Shown: positions 50,865 through 59,715 of the stretch, one piece after another | How the letters are laid out: every line of letters starts with the position of its first letter | Numbering within the stretch: position 1 is the stretch's first letter | Origin: Amycolatopsis vastitatis | GTDB lineage: Bacteria > Actinomycetota > Actinomycetes > Mycobacteriales > Pseudonocardiaceae | Assembly (NCBI RefSeq): GCF_002234595.1 | Contig: NZ_NMUL01000031.1 | Location: 186,001 to 250,000 of the forward strand | Direction of reading: 5' to 3' | DNA length: 64,000 nt | Notes under the pieces: model-generated | The model's input: the letters and a program-made list of their open reading frames with translations, nothing else | The model's database searches: none | Told to the model about the DNA's origin: nothing | Position numbers and translations under genes: made by a program

Positions 50865-51741
50865 CCGTCACCCTCAGCGTGTACAGCGAACTCGAAGCCG
50901 TGATGAACAGCTCGTTCCTCCGCGCGCCGCCGAACGTGAAGTTCGAGCAGATCTCCGGGATGAGGAGCTTGCCGATCCGGGTCCCGTCGGGGGCGAAGCA
51001 GTGCAGGCCGTCGTGAGCCGCGGCCCAGACCTGGCCTTCGCTGTCGACGCGGACTCCGTCGAACCCGCCCTTGTCGCTCGTCGCGAAGATCTCGCCGCCC
51101 GTCAGCGTGCCGTTTTCGCGGACGCCGAACACCCGGAGGTGGCTCGGGTCCTGCCGGGTGTCGGCGATGTACAGCAGTGATTCGTCGGCCGAAAACGCCA
51201 GCCCGTTCGGGCGCGAGAAGTCGTCGGCGACGATCCGCACGTCACCCGACGGGTCGACGCGGTACACGTGGCACCCGCCGATCTCGCTCTCCGCGCGGTA
51301 CCCCTCGTAGTCGCTGTCGATGCCGTAACTCGGGTCGGTGAACCAGATCGACCCGTCCGAGTGCTCGACGACGTCGTTCGGGCTGTTCAGCCGCTTTCCC
51401 TCGTAGGCGTCGGCCAGCACGGTGATCGAGCCGTCGTGCTCGGTGCGCGTCACCCGGCGGAGGCCCTGCTCGCAGCTGACCAGCCGTCCCCGGCGGTCGA
51501 CGGTGTGGCCGTTCGCGTAGTTCGACGGCTGCCGGAACACCCCGACCCGGCCGGTCGTCTCGTCCCAGCGCAGCGTGCGGTCGTTCGGGATGTCGCTGAA
51601 CACCAGGTACCGGCCGGCCGCGAAGTACGCCGGTCCCTCGGTCCAGCGGCAGCCGGTGTGCAGGCGCTGCATCCACTCGTCGCCGTTGACGCGCGCGAAG
51701 CGCTCGTCGAGCACCTGGAAGTCCGTCTTCACCAGATCCAT
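50839..51741 (-). CDS. SMP-30/gluconolactonase-family protein
   Basis: 300 residues, six-bladed propeller with the family motifs WTEGPAYFAAGRYLVFSDIP, SPNDVVEHSDGSIWFTDPSYG and FSRPNGLAFSADESLLYIAD, where Glu of TEGP, Asn of SPND and Asp/Asn of RPNG correspond to metal ligands. A cytoplasmic sugar-lactone hydrolase is likely; substrate open. GGGGTGAG precedes the ATG. Divergent from the PadR gene across 103 bases. Confidence 0.9.
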   Translation of the reverse strand: MDLVKTDFQVLDERFARVNGDEWMQRLHTGCRWTEGPAYFAAGRYLVFSDIPNDRTLRWDETTGRVGVFRQPSNYANGHTVDRRGRLVSCEQGLRRVTRTEHDGSITVLADAYEGKRLNSPNDVVEHSDGSIWFTDPSYGIDSDYEGYRAESEIGGCHVYRVDPSGDVRIVADDFSRPNGLAFSADESLLYIADTRQDPSHLRVFGVRENGTLTGGEIFATSDKGGFDGVRVDSEGQVWAAAHDGLHCFAPDGTRIGKLLIPEICSNFTFGGARRNELFITASSSLYTLRVTVNGARYPR

Positions 51742-51844
51742 CGCTCACCCCAGCTCTCGACGGGAAGTCTGGCACACGGCCCTCCGCCGTGCGCACTACT
51801 GTGCAATGCGTGGTACCTTCCCATGCGTAAGACTGGAGGGTGCA

Positions 51845-52168
51845 GTGGAGATCAGTCAGCTGCTCAAGGGCGTGCTCGATCTCGCCGTTCTCGCGGTGCT
51901 CCGGGAGGAGGACGGCTACGGGTACGACGTCCTGCGAAGGCTCAGGAGCGCCGGCCTGAACGAGGTGGGGGACGCGTCGGTGTACGGGACGTTGCGCAGG
52001 CTGTACAAGGCCGGCCTGCTCACCTCGTACGTGGTGCCCAGCGAAGAGGGGCCCCACCGCAAGTACTACAGCCTGAACGAGCCGGGCCGCGCGCGCCTGG
52101 CGGAGTCCGGCAAGACCTGGCAGAGCTTCGCTTCGACGATGAACGTGCTTTTGGGAGACGCAGCATGA
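51845..52168 (+). CDS. PadR-family transcriptional regulator
   Basis: 107 residues: winged helix with LKGVLDLAVLAVLREEDGYG, DASVYGTLRRLYKAGLLTSY and a KYYSLNEPGRARL wing, then a short C-terminal helix. GTG start after GGAGGG. The next gene overlaps by 4 bases (ATGA) and encodes a HAAS-domain membrane protein, a common partner of PadR regulators. An ATGCGT direct repeat (about 51800 and 51822) upstream could be part of the operator. Confidence 0.9.
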   Translation: MEISQLLKGVLDLAVLAVLREEDGYGYDVLRRLRSAGLNEVGDASVYGTLRRLYKAGLLTSYVVPSEEGPHRKYYSLNEPGRARLAESGKTWQSFASTMNVLLGDAA

Positions 52169-53373
52169 GCGACAAGCCGACCGCCGTGCGGGTCTATCTG
52201 GCGCGGGTCCGCACCGCGCTCGCCGACCTGCCCGCGAGCGAGATCGAGGAAATCCTCGAGGACGTCCGCCCGCACCTGGTGGAACTGGAGGCCGAGCTGG
52301 GGGAGGGCGCCCGCGTCGAGGCCTTGATCGAACGGCTCGGCACGCCCGAAAGCTACGCCGCCGAGCTGCGCGCTTCCGGCGGGTACCCGCCGGCGGGGGA
52401 GGGGTCGGTGCAGGTGATCGCGGCGGCCGCGCCCGGCCTGGCGAAACCGCGGATCGCGTTGTGGGGCCTGGTGCTCAGCGCGCTGGCTCTCGCGCTGCTC
52501 GCGTTCGGTGTCGCGGTCGCCGGCCGGCCCAGCGCGCTCGCGGCCCTGTTGCTGGTGGCTCCGGTGTTCGCCGTCAGCCTCGTGCTGATGCTGCGCGGCG
52601 GCGTCGAGCCGGTGCTGGCGCTGCCGGAAGTGGCGTGGCTGCGGAGGGTGCTGGCCAAGGGACGCGAGCAGGAGGAGGCCGGCAAGCTGCTGCGCTACCT
52701 CGCTTCGCTGAAGCCGGCGTGGTGGGTGCTGTGCGCCTTGGCGCTGATCGCGTTCGGGCTGCTGCTCATGGTGCGGCAGCGGAGCGCGGTGCTGCTGGTG
52801 CCGTTCCTGCTCCTGGTGGGGGCCGCGATCGTGTGGGCCGGTCCGCGGGTGCGCCGCGACCGGCGGCTGCTGTGGCTGGCCGTGCCGGTTTCGGCGTTCG
52901 TCGTCGGGAGTGTGCTCGGCGGGATCGGCAACGTGGCCTCCCTTCTTCCCCGCGACCGGACCTACTACGGCGCGCCGCCGTACAGCACGGCGGAAGACCA
53001 CTACGGCAACGACCAGCTGACCTACGGCGGCCGCTCGATCGAAAACGTCTACGCCTTCGACGGCGAAGGCAAGCCGCTGACCGAGGTCTACCTCTACGAC
53101 GAAGACGGCAGGCCGATCACGCTGACCCGCTACGGCTGTGAGCGCTCGAGCGGCAGCAGGCAGAAGATCGGGGAGGACAACCGGTTCCCCCGGCCGAAGA
53201 TCGAGCAGGGCGTCACCGACGACCAGGGCAACTACAACGGCTACAACGGCTACCGCGCCGCCTGCCGCGAGGACGGGGGTGTGCCGTTCAGCGCCGCGAT
53301 CCCGAAGGTGACGGTGCCGCCCACGACCACCACGCCGCCGGCCACGTCGACTTCACCGACGCCGACCAGGTAG
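52165..53373 (+). CDS. HAAS-domain membrane protein, PadR partner
   Basis: 402 residues. The N-terminal HAAS-like signalling domain (about 1-70) reads YLARVRTALADLPASEIEEI then LEDVRPHLVELEAELGEGAR, a partner domain often encoded with PadR. Seven or so membrane spans cover about 95-265, and an external C-terminal domain (about 270-402) is Tyr/Gly-rich (NYNGYNGYRAACRED) with two cysteines and a Thr/Pro tail. It may pass a membrane signal to PadR; function inferred. Confidence 0.8.
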   Translation: MSDKPTAVRVYLARVRTALADLPASEIEEILEDVRPHLVELEAELGEGARVEALIERLGTPESYAAELRASGGYPPAGEGSVQVIAAAAPGLAKPRIALWGLVLSALALALLAFGVAVAGRPSALAALLLVAPVFAVSLVLMLRGGVEPVLALPEVAWLRRVLAKGREQEEAGKLLRYLASLKPAWWVLCALALIAFGLLLMVRQRSAVLLVPFLLLVGAAIVWAGPRVRRDRRLLWLAVPVSAFVVGSVLGGIGNVASLLPRDRTYYGAPPYSTAEDHYGNDQLTYGGRSIENVYAFDGEGKPLTEVYLYDEDGRPITLTRYGCERSSGSRQKIGEDNRFPRPKIEQGVTDDQGNYNGYNGYRAACREDGGVPFSAAIPKVTVPPTTTTPPATSTSPTPTR

Positions 53374-53446
53374 GGGGGCGGGCGCGTTCACCCGTTCCGA
53401 ACGCGCCCGAAACGCCGGGCGAACGTGAGCGTGCTGAGCTGGGCGG

Positions 53447-54409
53447 ATGACGTCACCCACGGACAGTTTCGCCCCGCGCACCCGGGTCGTCCACGGGTAC
53501 GAGCGCGCCTACCGGATGGCCGGGCGCGGGCCGGCCCTGCTCTTCCTGCACGGCATCGGCGACGACTCGTCGACCTGGCTGGACCTGCTGGCGTCGCTGT
53601 CGGCCGACTTCACGGTGATCGCGCCCGACCTGCTCGGCCACGGCTCTTCGGCCAAGCCGCGCGCGGACTACTCGGTCGCGGCCTACGCGTGCGGCATGCG
53701 TGACCTGCTGACCACCCTCGACATCGACCGGGTGACGGTGGTCGGGCACTCGCTCGGCGGCGGTGTCGCGATGCAGTTCGCCTACCAGTTCCCGGAACGG
53801 TGCGAACGCCTCGTGCTGGTCGGCTCGGGCGGGGTCGGGGCGGGCGTCCACCCGCTGCTGCGCCTGGCCGCGGCGCCCGGGGCGGGGCTGGTGCTGCCAC
53901 TGCTGGGGACGCCGCCCGCGGTGGCGGCGCTGCGCGGGGTCGCCGGGCTGCTGCGGCTCTTCGACGACGCGGACCTCGACTACGTGCTGACCCGGTACGC
54001 GCGGCTGGTCGAGCCGGACACGCGCTCGGCGTTCCTGCGGACGCTGCGCTCGGTCGTCGACTGGCGCGGGCAGGTGGTCAACATGCTGGATCGGTGCTAC
54101 CTGACCGAGGGCATCCCGACGCTGCTGGTGTGGGGCACGGAGGACCGGGTGGTGCCGAGCGGCCACGCGCTGCGCGCGCACCGGGCGATGCCGGGCAGCA
54201 GGCTGGTCCTCTTCGAGGGCGCAGGCCACTTCCCGCACCGGGCGGATCCGGAGCGGTTCCTGGAGATCCTGCGGGAGTTCCTGGCCCAGACGCCGCCGGC
54301 GCGGTACGACCGCGGGCGGTGGGGGAAGTTGCTCCGCGCGGGCCGTCCGGTGGAAGCTCCGGAGACGGCGGGGGTCCCGGACGTGCCGACGGTGTCGTCG
54401 GGCACCTGA
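53447..54409 (+). CDS. Alpha/beta-hydrolase
   Basis: 320 residues. Catalytic Ser in GHSLGGGVAM, Asp in VWGTEDRVVP and His in GAGHFPHRAD; the oxyanion strand is FLHGIGDDSSTW. The lid region is Leu/Ala/Gly-rich, so the substrate is probably hydrophobic. It resembles the large group of actinobacterial hydrolases near epoxide hydrolases and haloperoxidases. The C-terminal 30 residues are disordered. Ends before a strong terminator. Confidence 0.88.
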   Translation: MTSPTDSFAPRTRVVHGYERAYRMAGRGPALLFLHGIGDDSSTWLDLLASLSADFTVIAPDLLGHGSSAKPRADYSVAAYACGMRDLLTTLDIDRVTVVGHSLGGGVAMQFAYQFPERCERLVLVGSGGVGAGVHPLLRLAAAPGAGLVLPLLGTPPAVAALRGVAGLLRLFDDADLDYVLTRYARLVEPDTRSAFLRTLRSVVDWRGQVVNMLDRCYLTEGIPTLLVWGTEDRVVPSGHALRAHRAMPGSRLVLFEGAGHFPHRADPERFLEILREFLAQTPPARYDRGRWGKLLRAGRPVEAPETAGVPDVPTVSSGT

Positions 54410-54486
54410 GCAGCCCCCGTTTTCCACGCTACCGGCGGCCACCGACGGTTTCCGGGGTAGCCGGCGGAGTTGTCCCCAGGCACGGC

Positions 54487-54516
54487 GAAGGCCGCCTCCC
54501 GGGGGAGGCGGCCTTC
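54487..54516. terminator. Bidirectional terminator between hydrolase and stress-protein genes
   Basis: 14-bp GC-rich complementary arms (54487-54500, 54503-54516) with a tight loop lie 13 bases from the stop of the leftward stress gene and 77 bases after the rightward hydrolase gene. Confidence 0.8.
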
Positions 54517-54529
54517 CGGTCGACGAGCG

Positions 54530-55057
54530 TCAGTGGCCGAAAGCGCTGCGCGCCGCCAGGTCCGCCAGCAGCGCGCGGCCCTTCTCGGCGTTGCGGGGCT
54601 GGGACAGGACGTCGTAGCGGCGGGCGACCAGCTGGCTCTGCGAGATGAAGCCGCGCTTGTTGCGGTTCACCGCGTAGCCCAGCGCGCCGAAGAGCAGGTT
54701 GAACCCGAGACCGGCCACGAGGCCGATCGCGATCGGGACCAGTCCGGCGCCCGGGTTCAGCAGGCTGAGCACCAGGCCGAGGAACAGACCGAACATGGCA
54801 CCGGACGTCGCCGCGCTGCCCAGGACCTTGCCCCAGGACATCTTGCCCGCGACCCGCTCGACGAGCAGCGGCTCCACGCCCACGATCGTGACGTCGGTGA
54901 CGGGGAAGTCGGTGCCCGCGAGGTGGTCGACCGCCCGCTGTGCCTGCTCGTAGGACTCGTACGAACCGATCGGCCAGCCGGTGGGCAGGGTCGGCAGCTG
55001 GGGCCGGGCCTGCTGCTGCTGCTCGCCGAACGTGCTCTGCGTGAATGCTGTGGTCAT
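54530..55057 (-). CDS. General stress protein 17M-like membrane protein
   Basis: 175 residues. A first domain GWPIGSYESYEQAQRAVDHL with DFPVTDVTIVGVEPLLVERV is the YflT/GSP17M fold, followed by two membrane spans (SGAMFGLFLGLVLSLLNPGA, IAIGLVAGLGFNLLFGALGY) and a C-terminal strand region. The family is induced by stress sigma factors in other bacteria; no SigB/SigF-type promoter was evident here. AGAGGTGAG precedes the ATG. Divergent from the glnA4-type operon. Confidence 0.85.
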   Translation of the reverse strand: MTTAFTQSTFGEQQQQARPQLPTLPTGWPIGSYESYEQAQRAVDHLAGTDFPVTDVTIVGVEPLLVERVAGKMSWGKVLGSAATSGAMFGLFLGLVLSLLNPGAGLVPIAIGLVAGLGFNLLFGALGYAVNRNKRGFISQSQLVARRYDVLSQPRNAEKGRALLADLAARSAFGH

Positions 55058-55169
55058 CGATCTCACCTCTCTTGTCCCGTTCAACGTCCGAAGGCCCCGG
55101 ATTCCTCCCGTCCGGGGGAATTCACAGACTCTTCTCAGCCGGGCAACCCAGACAATCCGGCCGCCCGGT

Positions 55170-55259
55170 CAAAGGTTCAAAAAGATACCTTTGTTCCGGT
55201 TGACCCGGCGAGGCTCACCGGGTAGGAAGGACCGGCAAAGGATTCATACCAAACCTTTG
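55170..55259 (+). promoter_or_regulatory. Two operators CAAAGGW-N10-ACCTTTG upstream of the glnA4-type operon
   Basis: Site 1: CAAAGGT 55170-55176 and ACCTTTG 55187-55193. Site 2: CAAAGGA 55236-55242 and ACCTTTG 55253-55259. Both have a 10-base spacer starting TTCA or TCAA-like, are 66 bases apart centre to centre, and site 2 ends 9 bases before the ATG at 55269, where bound protein would block translation start or transcription. Confidence 0.75.
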
Positions 55260-55268
55260 GGGCGACGG

Positions 55269-56633
55269 ATGGCACGCAGGCGAGGCATGCTCACGCTCGA
55301 CGAACTCCGGGCGCGCGTGGACGCGGGCACGATCGACACCGTGCTCGTCGCGCTGACGGACATGCAGGGCAGGCTCCAGGGCAAGCGCTGCTCCGCCGAA
55401 TACTTCCTGGACGAGGTCGTCGGCCACGCCACCGAAGCCTGCAACTACCTCCTGGCCGTCGACGTCGACATGAACACCGTCGACGGCTACGCGCTCTCTT
55501 CGTGGGACAGCGGCTACGGCGACTTCGTGCTGCGTCCCGACCTCGAGACGCTGCGGGAGATCCCCTGGCACGACGGCACCGCCCTGGTCCTGGCCGACGT
55601 CGAGCGCGTGCAGGGCGGCCCGGTCTCGGTGTCGCCGCGCCAGATCCTGCGCCACCAGCTCGACCGCCTCGCCGAGCGCGGGCTCGCCGCCTTCGTCGGC
55701 ACCGAGCTCGAGTTCATCGTCTTCGACGACACCTTCGAGGCCGCCTGGGACAAGCGCTACCACGGCCTCAAGCCCGCCAACCAGTACAACGTCGACTACT
55801 CGATGCTCGGCACCGCGCGGCTCGAGCCGCTGCTGCGCCGCATCCGCAACGAGATGGCGGGTGCCGGGCTCTACCCGGAGTCCGCCAAGGGCGAGTGCAA
55901 CCCCGGCCAGCAGGAGATCGCCTTCCGCTACACCGATGCCCTGAGCACGTGCGACAACCACAGCGTCTACAAGAACGGCGCCAAGGAGATCGCCGCGCAG
56001 GCGGGCAAGAGCCTCACCTTCATGGCGAAGTACAACGAGCGCGAGGGCAACTCCTGCCACATCCACATCAGCCTCCGTTCGACCGAGGGGCGGGCTGTGC
56101 TGCCCGGCGACGGCGAGCACGGTTTCTCGAAGCTGATGGAGCACTTCCTCGCCGGCCAGCTCGCCGGGCTGCACGAGCTGACGTACTTCCTCGCCCCGAA
56201 CGTCAACTCCTACAAGCGGTTCGTGCCCGGCAGCTTCGCGCCGACGGCGATCGCCTGGGGCACCGACAACCGCACCTGCGCGCTGCGCGTCGTCGGCCAC
56301 GGCGAGTCGCTGCGCGTCGAAAACCGCGTGCCGGGTGGCGACGTCAACCCGTACCTCGCGGTCGCCGCGCTCATCGCCGCCGGGCTGCACGGCATCGAGA
56401 ACGAGCTGGAGCTGGAAGAGCCGTTCACCGGCAACGCCTACAACTCCGACCGCGGGACAGTGCCGACCACCCTGCCCGAGGCCGCCGCGGCCCTGGCCGG
56501 CAGCGACCTGGCACGCGCGGCGTTCGGCGAGGACGTCGTCGAGCACTACCTGAACGCGGCGAAGATCGAGGTGGACGCGTACAACGCCGCCGTCACCGAC
56601 TGGGAGCTGATCCGTGGCTTCGAGCGACTCTGA
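55269..56633 (+). CDS. glnA4: Glutamine synthetase-like gamma-glutamyl ligase (GlnA4 type)
   Basis: 454 residues, glutamine synthetase fold but of the PuuA/GlnA3/GlnA4 branch: metal-site GTELEFIVFDD (about 140-150), ECNPGQQEIAFRY, NSCHIHISL and NRTCALRVVGHGESLRVENR. Such enzymes join glutamate to amines. The operon order ligase-amidotransferase-aldehyde dehydrogenase-SDR equals Rv2860c-Rv2857c of Mycobacterium, where the ligase is GlnA4; the Streptomyces GlnA4 acts on ethanolamine. Start ATG 55269; a second ATG at 55287 is possible. Under two inverted-repeat operators. Confidence 0.88.
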   Translation: MARRRGMLTLDELRARVDAGTIDTVLVALTDMQGRLQGKRCSAEYFLDEVVGHATEACNYLLAVDVDMNTVDGYALSSWDSGYGDFVLRPDLETLREIPWHDGTALVLADVERVQGGPVSVSPRQILRHQLDRLAERGLAAFVGTELEFIVFDDTFEAAWDKRYHGLKPANQYNVDYSMLGTARLEPLLRRIRNEMAGAGLYPESAKGECNPGQQEIAFRYTDALSTCDNHSVYKNGAKEIAAQAGKSLTFMAKYNEREGNSCHIHISLRSTEGRAVLPGDGEHGFSKLMEHFLAGQLAGLHELTYFLAPNVNSYKRFVPGSFAPTAIAWGTDNRTCALRVVGHGESLRVENRVPGGDVNPYLAVAALIAAGLHGIENELELEEPFTGNAYNSDRGTVPTTLPEAAAALAGSDLARAAFGEDVVEHYLNAAKIEVDAYNAAVTDWELIRGFERL

Positions 56634-57324
56634 GCCCGTCATCGGCCTCACCAGCTACCTGGAACCGGCGAAGTTCGGCGTCTGGGAGACCGAAGCCGTG
56701 CTGCTGCACCGGGTCTACGTCGACTGCGTCGTCGCGGCCGGTGGCATCCCGGTGCTGCTCCCGCCGGTGTCCGCCGGGTACGAACGTCTGGCGTCCACTG
56801 TGGACGCGCTGGTGCTCACCGGCGGTGCGGACGTCGAACCCGGGCGCTACGGCCACGAGCCGCACCCGGCCACCTACGTCCGGCCCGAGCGGGACGCCTT
56901 CGAGCTCGGCCTTTTCGAGGCCGCGCGCAAGGCGGGCAAGCCGGTCCTGGGCGTGTGCCGCGGCCTGCAGGTGATGAGCGTCGCCCTCGGCGGGACGATC
57001 GCCCAGCACCTGCCCGAGACCGCGGGCACGACCGAGCACCAGCCCGCCCCGGCGGTCTTCGGCGCCACCACGATCTCCTTGAAGGACGGCAGCCGCGCGG
57101 CGGCGATCCTGGGACCCGAAACCAAGGGGCACTGCTACCACCACCAGGCCGTCGACCGGCTCGGCGGCGGCCTGGAGGCCGTCGGGTGGGCGGCCGACGG
57201 CACGATCGAGGCCGCCGAGATCCCCGGCGAATTCACCCTCGGCGTCCAGTGGCACCCCGAGCAGGACAGTGCCGACGTCCGGCTGTTCCAGGCTCTCGTC
57301 GAAGCGAGCAAGGAGAGGGAATGA
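56614..57324 (+). CDS. Class I glutamine amidotransferase-like gamma-glutamyl hydrolase (PuuD-like)
   Basis: 236 residues, peptidase C26. Nucleophile in GVCRGLQVM, His/Glu in GVQWHPEQD. The family (PuuD) cleaves gamma-glutamyl from amino acids such as GABA; here gamma-glutamyl-glycine is the inferred substrate. GTG start lies 20 bases inside the end of glnA4, and its own stop overlaps the dehydrogenase start. Confidence 0.9.
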   Translation: MASSDSEPVIGLTSYLEPAKFGVWETEAVLLHRVYVDCVVAAGGIPVLLPPVSAGYERLASTVDALVLTGGADVEPGRYGHEPHPATYVRPERDAFELGLFEAARKAGKPVLGVCRGLQVMSVALGGTIAQHLPETAGTTEHQPAPAVFGATTISLKDGSRAAAILGPETKGHCYHHQAVDRLGGGLEAVGWAADGTIEAAEIPGEFTLGVQWHPEQDSADVRLFQALVEASKERE

Positions 57325-58688
57325 CCACCAGTTTCGACGTCCGGAACCCCGCCACCGAGGAGGTGGTGCGGACGGTCCCGCTGACGAGCGCCGAAGAGAC
57401 CGACGCGGCGATCGCCCGCGCGCACGCGGCGTTCCCGGCGTGGCGCGACGTCACCCCCGGCGACCGCGCGCGCCTGCTGCGCCGCTTCGCCGACGCCGTC
57501 GAGGCCGACATCGAGAACCTCGCGCGGCTCGAGGTCGAGAACTCCGGGCACACCATCGGCAACGCGCGCTGGGAAGCGGGCAACGTCCGCGACGTGCTCA
57601 ACTACTACTCCGCCGCGCCGGAACGCCTGATCGGCAAGCAGATCCCGGTGCCGGGCGGGATCAACGTCACCTTCCAGGAGCCCCTGGGCGTGGTCGGCGT
57701 GATCGTGCCGTGGAACTTCCCGATGCCGATCGCGGGCTGGGGTTTCGCGCCCGCACTCGCCGCCGGGAACACCGTGGTCCTCAAGCCCGCCGAGCTGACG
57801 CCGCTGACCGCCGTCCGGCTCGCCGAGCTGGCCCGTGAGGCGGGCATCCCGGAGGACGTCTTCCAGGTGCTGCCCGGCAAGGGATCCGTGGTGGGGCAGC
57901 GGTTCGTGGACCACCCGGCCGTCCGGAAGGTCGTCTTCACCGGCTCGACCGAAGTCGGCAAGCAGATCATGGCCGGCTGCGCGGCCCGAGTGAAGCGCGT
58001 GACGCTGGAGCTGGGCGGCAAGAACGCGAACATCGTCTTCGCCGACTCCGACCTGGAGAAGGCCGCGGCCACCGCGCCCTACGGCGTCTTCGACAACGCC
58101 GGCCAGGACTGCTGCGCGCGGTCGCTGATCCTGGTGCAGGCGAGCGCGTACGAGCGGTTCATGGAGCTGCTCGAACCCGCGGTGCACGGCGTGGTCGTCG
58201 GCGACCCCGCCGACGAGAAGACCGAGATGGGCCCGCTGATCTCGGCCGCGCACCGCGAGAAGGTCGCGAGCTACGTGCCGGACGACGCACCCGTCGCCTT
58301 CCGCGGCAGCGCGCCCGCCGGACCCGGCTACTGGTTCCCGCCGACCGTCCTCACCCCGCCCGACCTGCGGCACCCGGCCGCGGCGGAGGAGGTCTTCGGC
58401 CCGGTCGTCGCCGTCGTGCCGTTCGCGGAGGAGGCCGACGCGATCCGGATGGCCAACGCGACCGAGTACGGCCTGTCCGGGTCGATCTGGACCCGCGACG
58501 CCGGCCGCGCGTTCCGGGTCGCGCGGGGCGTCGAAGCCGGCAACCTCTCGGTGAACTCGCACTCTTCGGTGCGCTACTGGACGCCGTTCGGCGGCTTCAA
58601 GCAGTCCGGCCTCGGCCGCGAGCTGGGCCCCGACGCCGCGGCGGCGTTCACCGAAACCAAGAACGTCTTTCTGAGCACGGAGGAGTAA
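57321..58688 (+). CDS. NAD(P)-dependent aldehyde dehydrogenase
   Basis: 455 residues, slightly shorter than the usual 480-500. PWNFPMPIAGWGFAPALAAG, VFTGSTEVGKQI, general base Glu in LELGGKNANIV and nucleophile Cys in DNAGQDCCARS are intact, as is EVFGPVVAVVPF. It would oxidise the gamma-glutamyl aldehyde made by the SDR. ATG overlaps the upstream stop by 4 bases (ATGA). Confidence 0.93.
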   Translation: MTTSFDVRNPATEEVVRTVPLTSAEETDAAIARAHAAFPAWRDVTPGDRARLLRRFADAVEADIENLARLEVENSGHTIGNARWEAGNVRDVLNYYSAAPERLIGKQIPVPGGINVTFQEPLGVVGVIVPWNFPMPIAGWGFAPALAAGNTVVLKPAELTPLTAVRLAELAREAGIPEDVFQVLPGKGSVVGQRFVDHPAVRKVVFTGSTEVGKQIMAGCAARVKRVTLELGGKNANIVFADSDLEKAAATAPYGVFDNAGQDCCARSLILVQASAYERFMELLEPAVHGVVVGDPADEKTEMGPLISAAHREKVASYVPDDAPVAFRGSAPAGPGYWFPPTVLTPPDLRHPAAAEEVFGPVVAVVPFAEEADAIRMANATEYGLSGSIWTRDAGRAFRVARGVEAGNLSVNSHSSVRYWTPFGGFKQSGLGRELGPDAAAAFTETKNVFLSTEE

Positions 58689-59455
58689 TGGTCCAGCGTT
58701 TCGAAGGCCGCGTCGCGGTCATCACCGGCGGCGCGAGCGGCATCGGGCTCGCGTCGGCCCGCCGCCTGGCGAGCGAAGGCGCGAAGGTCGTCATCGCCGA
58801 CCTGTCGCCGGTCGTGGGCAAGGCGGTCGCCGACGAGATCGGCGGCGCGTTCGTCCAGACCGACGTCACCGACGCCGAGCAGGTCGAGAACCTGTTCCAC
58901 ACCACGGTCGAGCAGTTCGGCTCGGTCGACGTCGCGTTCAACAACGCCGGCATCTCCCCGCCCGAAGACGACTCCATCCTGACCACCGGCATCGAGGCGT
59001 GGGACCGCGTGCAGCGCGTCAACCTGACGTCGGTGTACCACTGCTGCAAGGCGGTCCTGCCGCACATGCAGCGCCAGGGCAAGGGCTCGATCATCAACAC
59101 GGCGTCGTTCGTCGCGGTGATGGGCGCGGCCACCTCCCAGATCTCCTACACCGCGTCCAAGGGCGGCGTGCTCGCGATGAGCCGCGAGCTTGGCGTGCAG
59201 TTCGCGCGGGAGAACATCCGCGTCAACGCGCTGTGCCCGGGGCCGGTGAACACCCCGCTGCTCAAGGAGCTGTTCGCCAAGGACCCGGAACGCGCCGCGC
59301 GGCGGCTGGTGCACGTGCCGGTGGGCCGGTTCGCCGAGCCGGAGGAGATCGCGGCCGCGGTGGCCTTCCTGGCCAGCGACGACGCCAGCTTCATCACGGC
59401 GTCGCAGTTCCTCGTCGACGGCGGCATCTCCGGCGCGTACGTCACCCCCATCTAA
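58688..59455 (+). CDS. Short-chain dehydrogenase/reductase
   Basis: 255 residues, classical SDR: TGGASGIG cofactor motif, NNAG, catalytic Ser (NTASFVAV) and YTASK, and a C-terminal FLVDGGISGAYVTPI. Aspartate in VVIADLSP after strand 2 suggests NAD(H). As last gene of the operon it fits alcohol oxidation of a gamma-glutamyl-ethanolamide. Starts on the last base of the ALDH stop (TAATG). Confidence 0.92.
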   Translation: MVQRFEGRVAVITGGASGIGLASARRLASEGAKVVIADLSPVVGKAVADEIGGAFVQTDVTDAEQVENLFHTTVEQFGSVDVAFNNAGISPPEDDSILTTGIEAWDRVQRVNLTSVYHCCKAVLPHMQRQGKGSIINTASFVAVMGAATSQISYTASKGGVLAMSRELGVQFARENIRVNALCPGPVNTPLLKELFAKDPERAARRLVHVPVGRFAEPEEIAAAVAFLASDDASFITASQFLVDGGISGAYVTPI

Positions 59456-59643
59456 CGGCGCGTCTTGACGCCGTAGACGTCCTTCAGGAACTTCCAGGCG
59501 GCGTTGAGCCGCTTGCGTTCTTCCGAGAGGAGCTTTTCGCGGCGGCGGAGCACCCGGGTGGCGACTTCGGAGGCGAGGAACGCGCCGGCGGCGAAGGTCA
59601 GCACGCCGACGATCAGGGTCAGGGCGATGATGGTGGTCGTCAT
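59452..59643 (-). CDS. Small membrane protein of unknown function
   Basis: 63 residues: one span (IIALTLIVGVLTFAAGAFLA) then a basic helix RRREKLLSEERKRLNAAWKF. Its stop overlaps the SDR stop on the other strand. Divergent from the HTH gene at 59716, sharing a 72-base region with an operator, so it may be regulated by it. No family recognised. Confidence 0.65.
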   Translation of the reverse strand: MTTTIIALTLIVGVLTFAAGAFLASEVATRVLRRREKLLSEERKRLNAAWKFLKDVYGVKTRR

Positions 59644-59684
59644 GGTGACCAGCGTCGGAGCGCCGTGGGCGTTTCGTCCCTGCG

Positions 59685-59711
59685 CAAAGCTAGCGGGTTT
59701 CGTTAGCTTTG
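59685..59711. promoter_or_regulatory. Operator CAAAGCTA-N11-TAGCTTTG overlapping a -10
   Basis: A perfect 8-bp inverted repeat (59685-59692, 59704-59711). TAGCTT (59704-59709) within the right half fits a -10 whose start point would be the GTG at 59716, implying a leaderless mRNA repressed by its own product. Confidence 0.65.
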
Positions 59712-59715
59712 TGAG

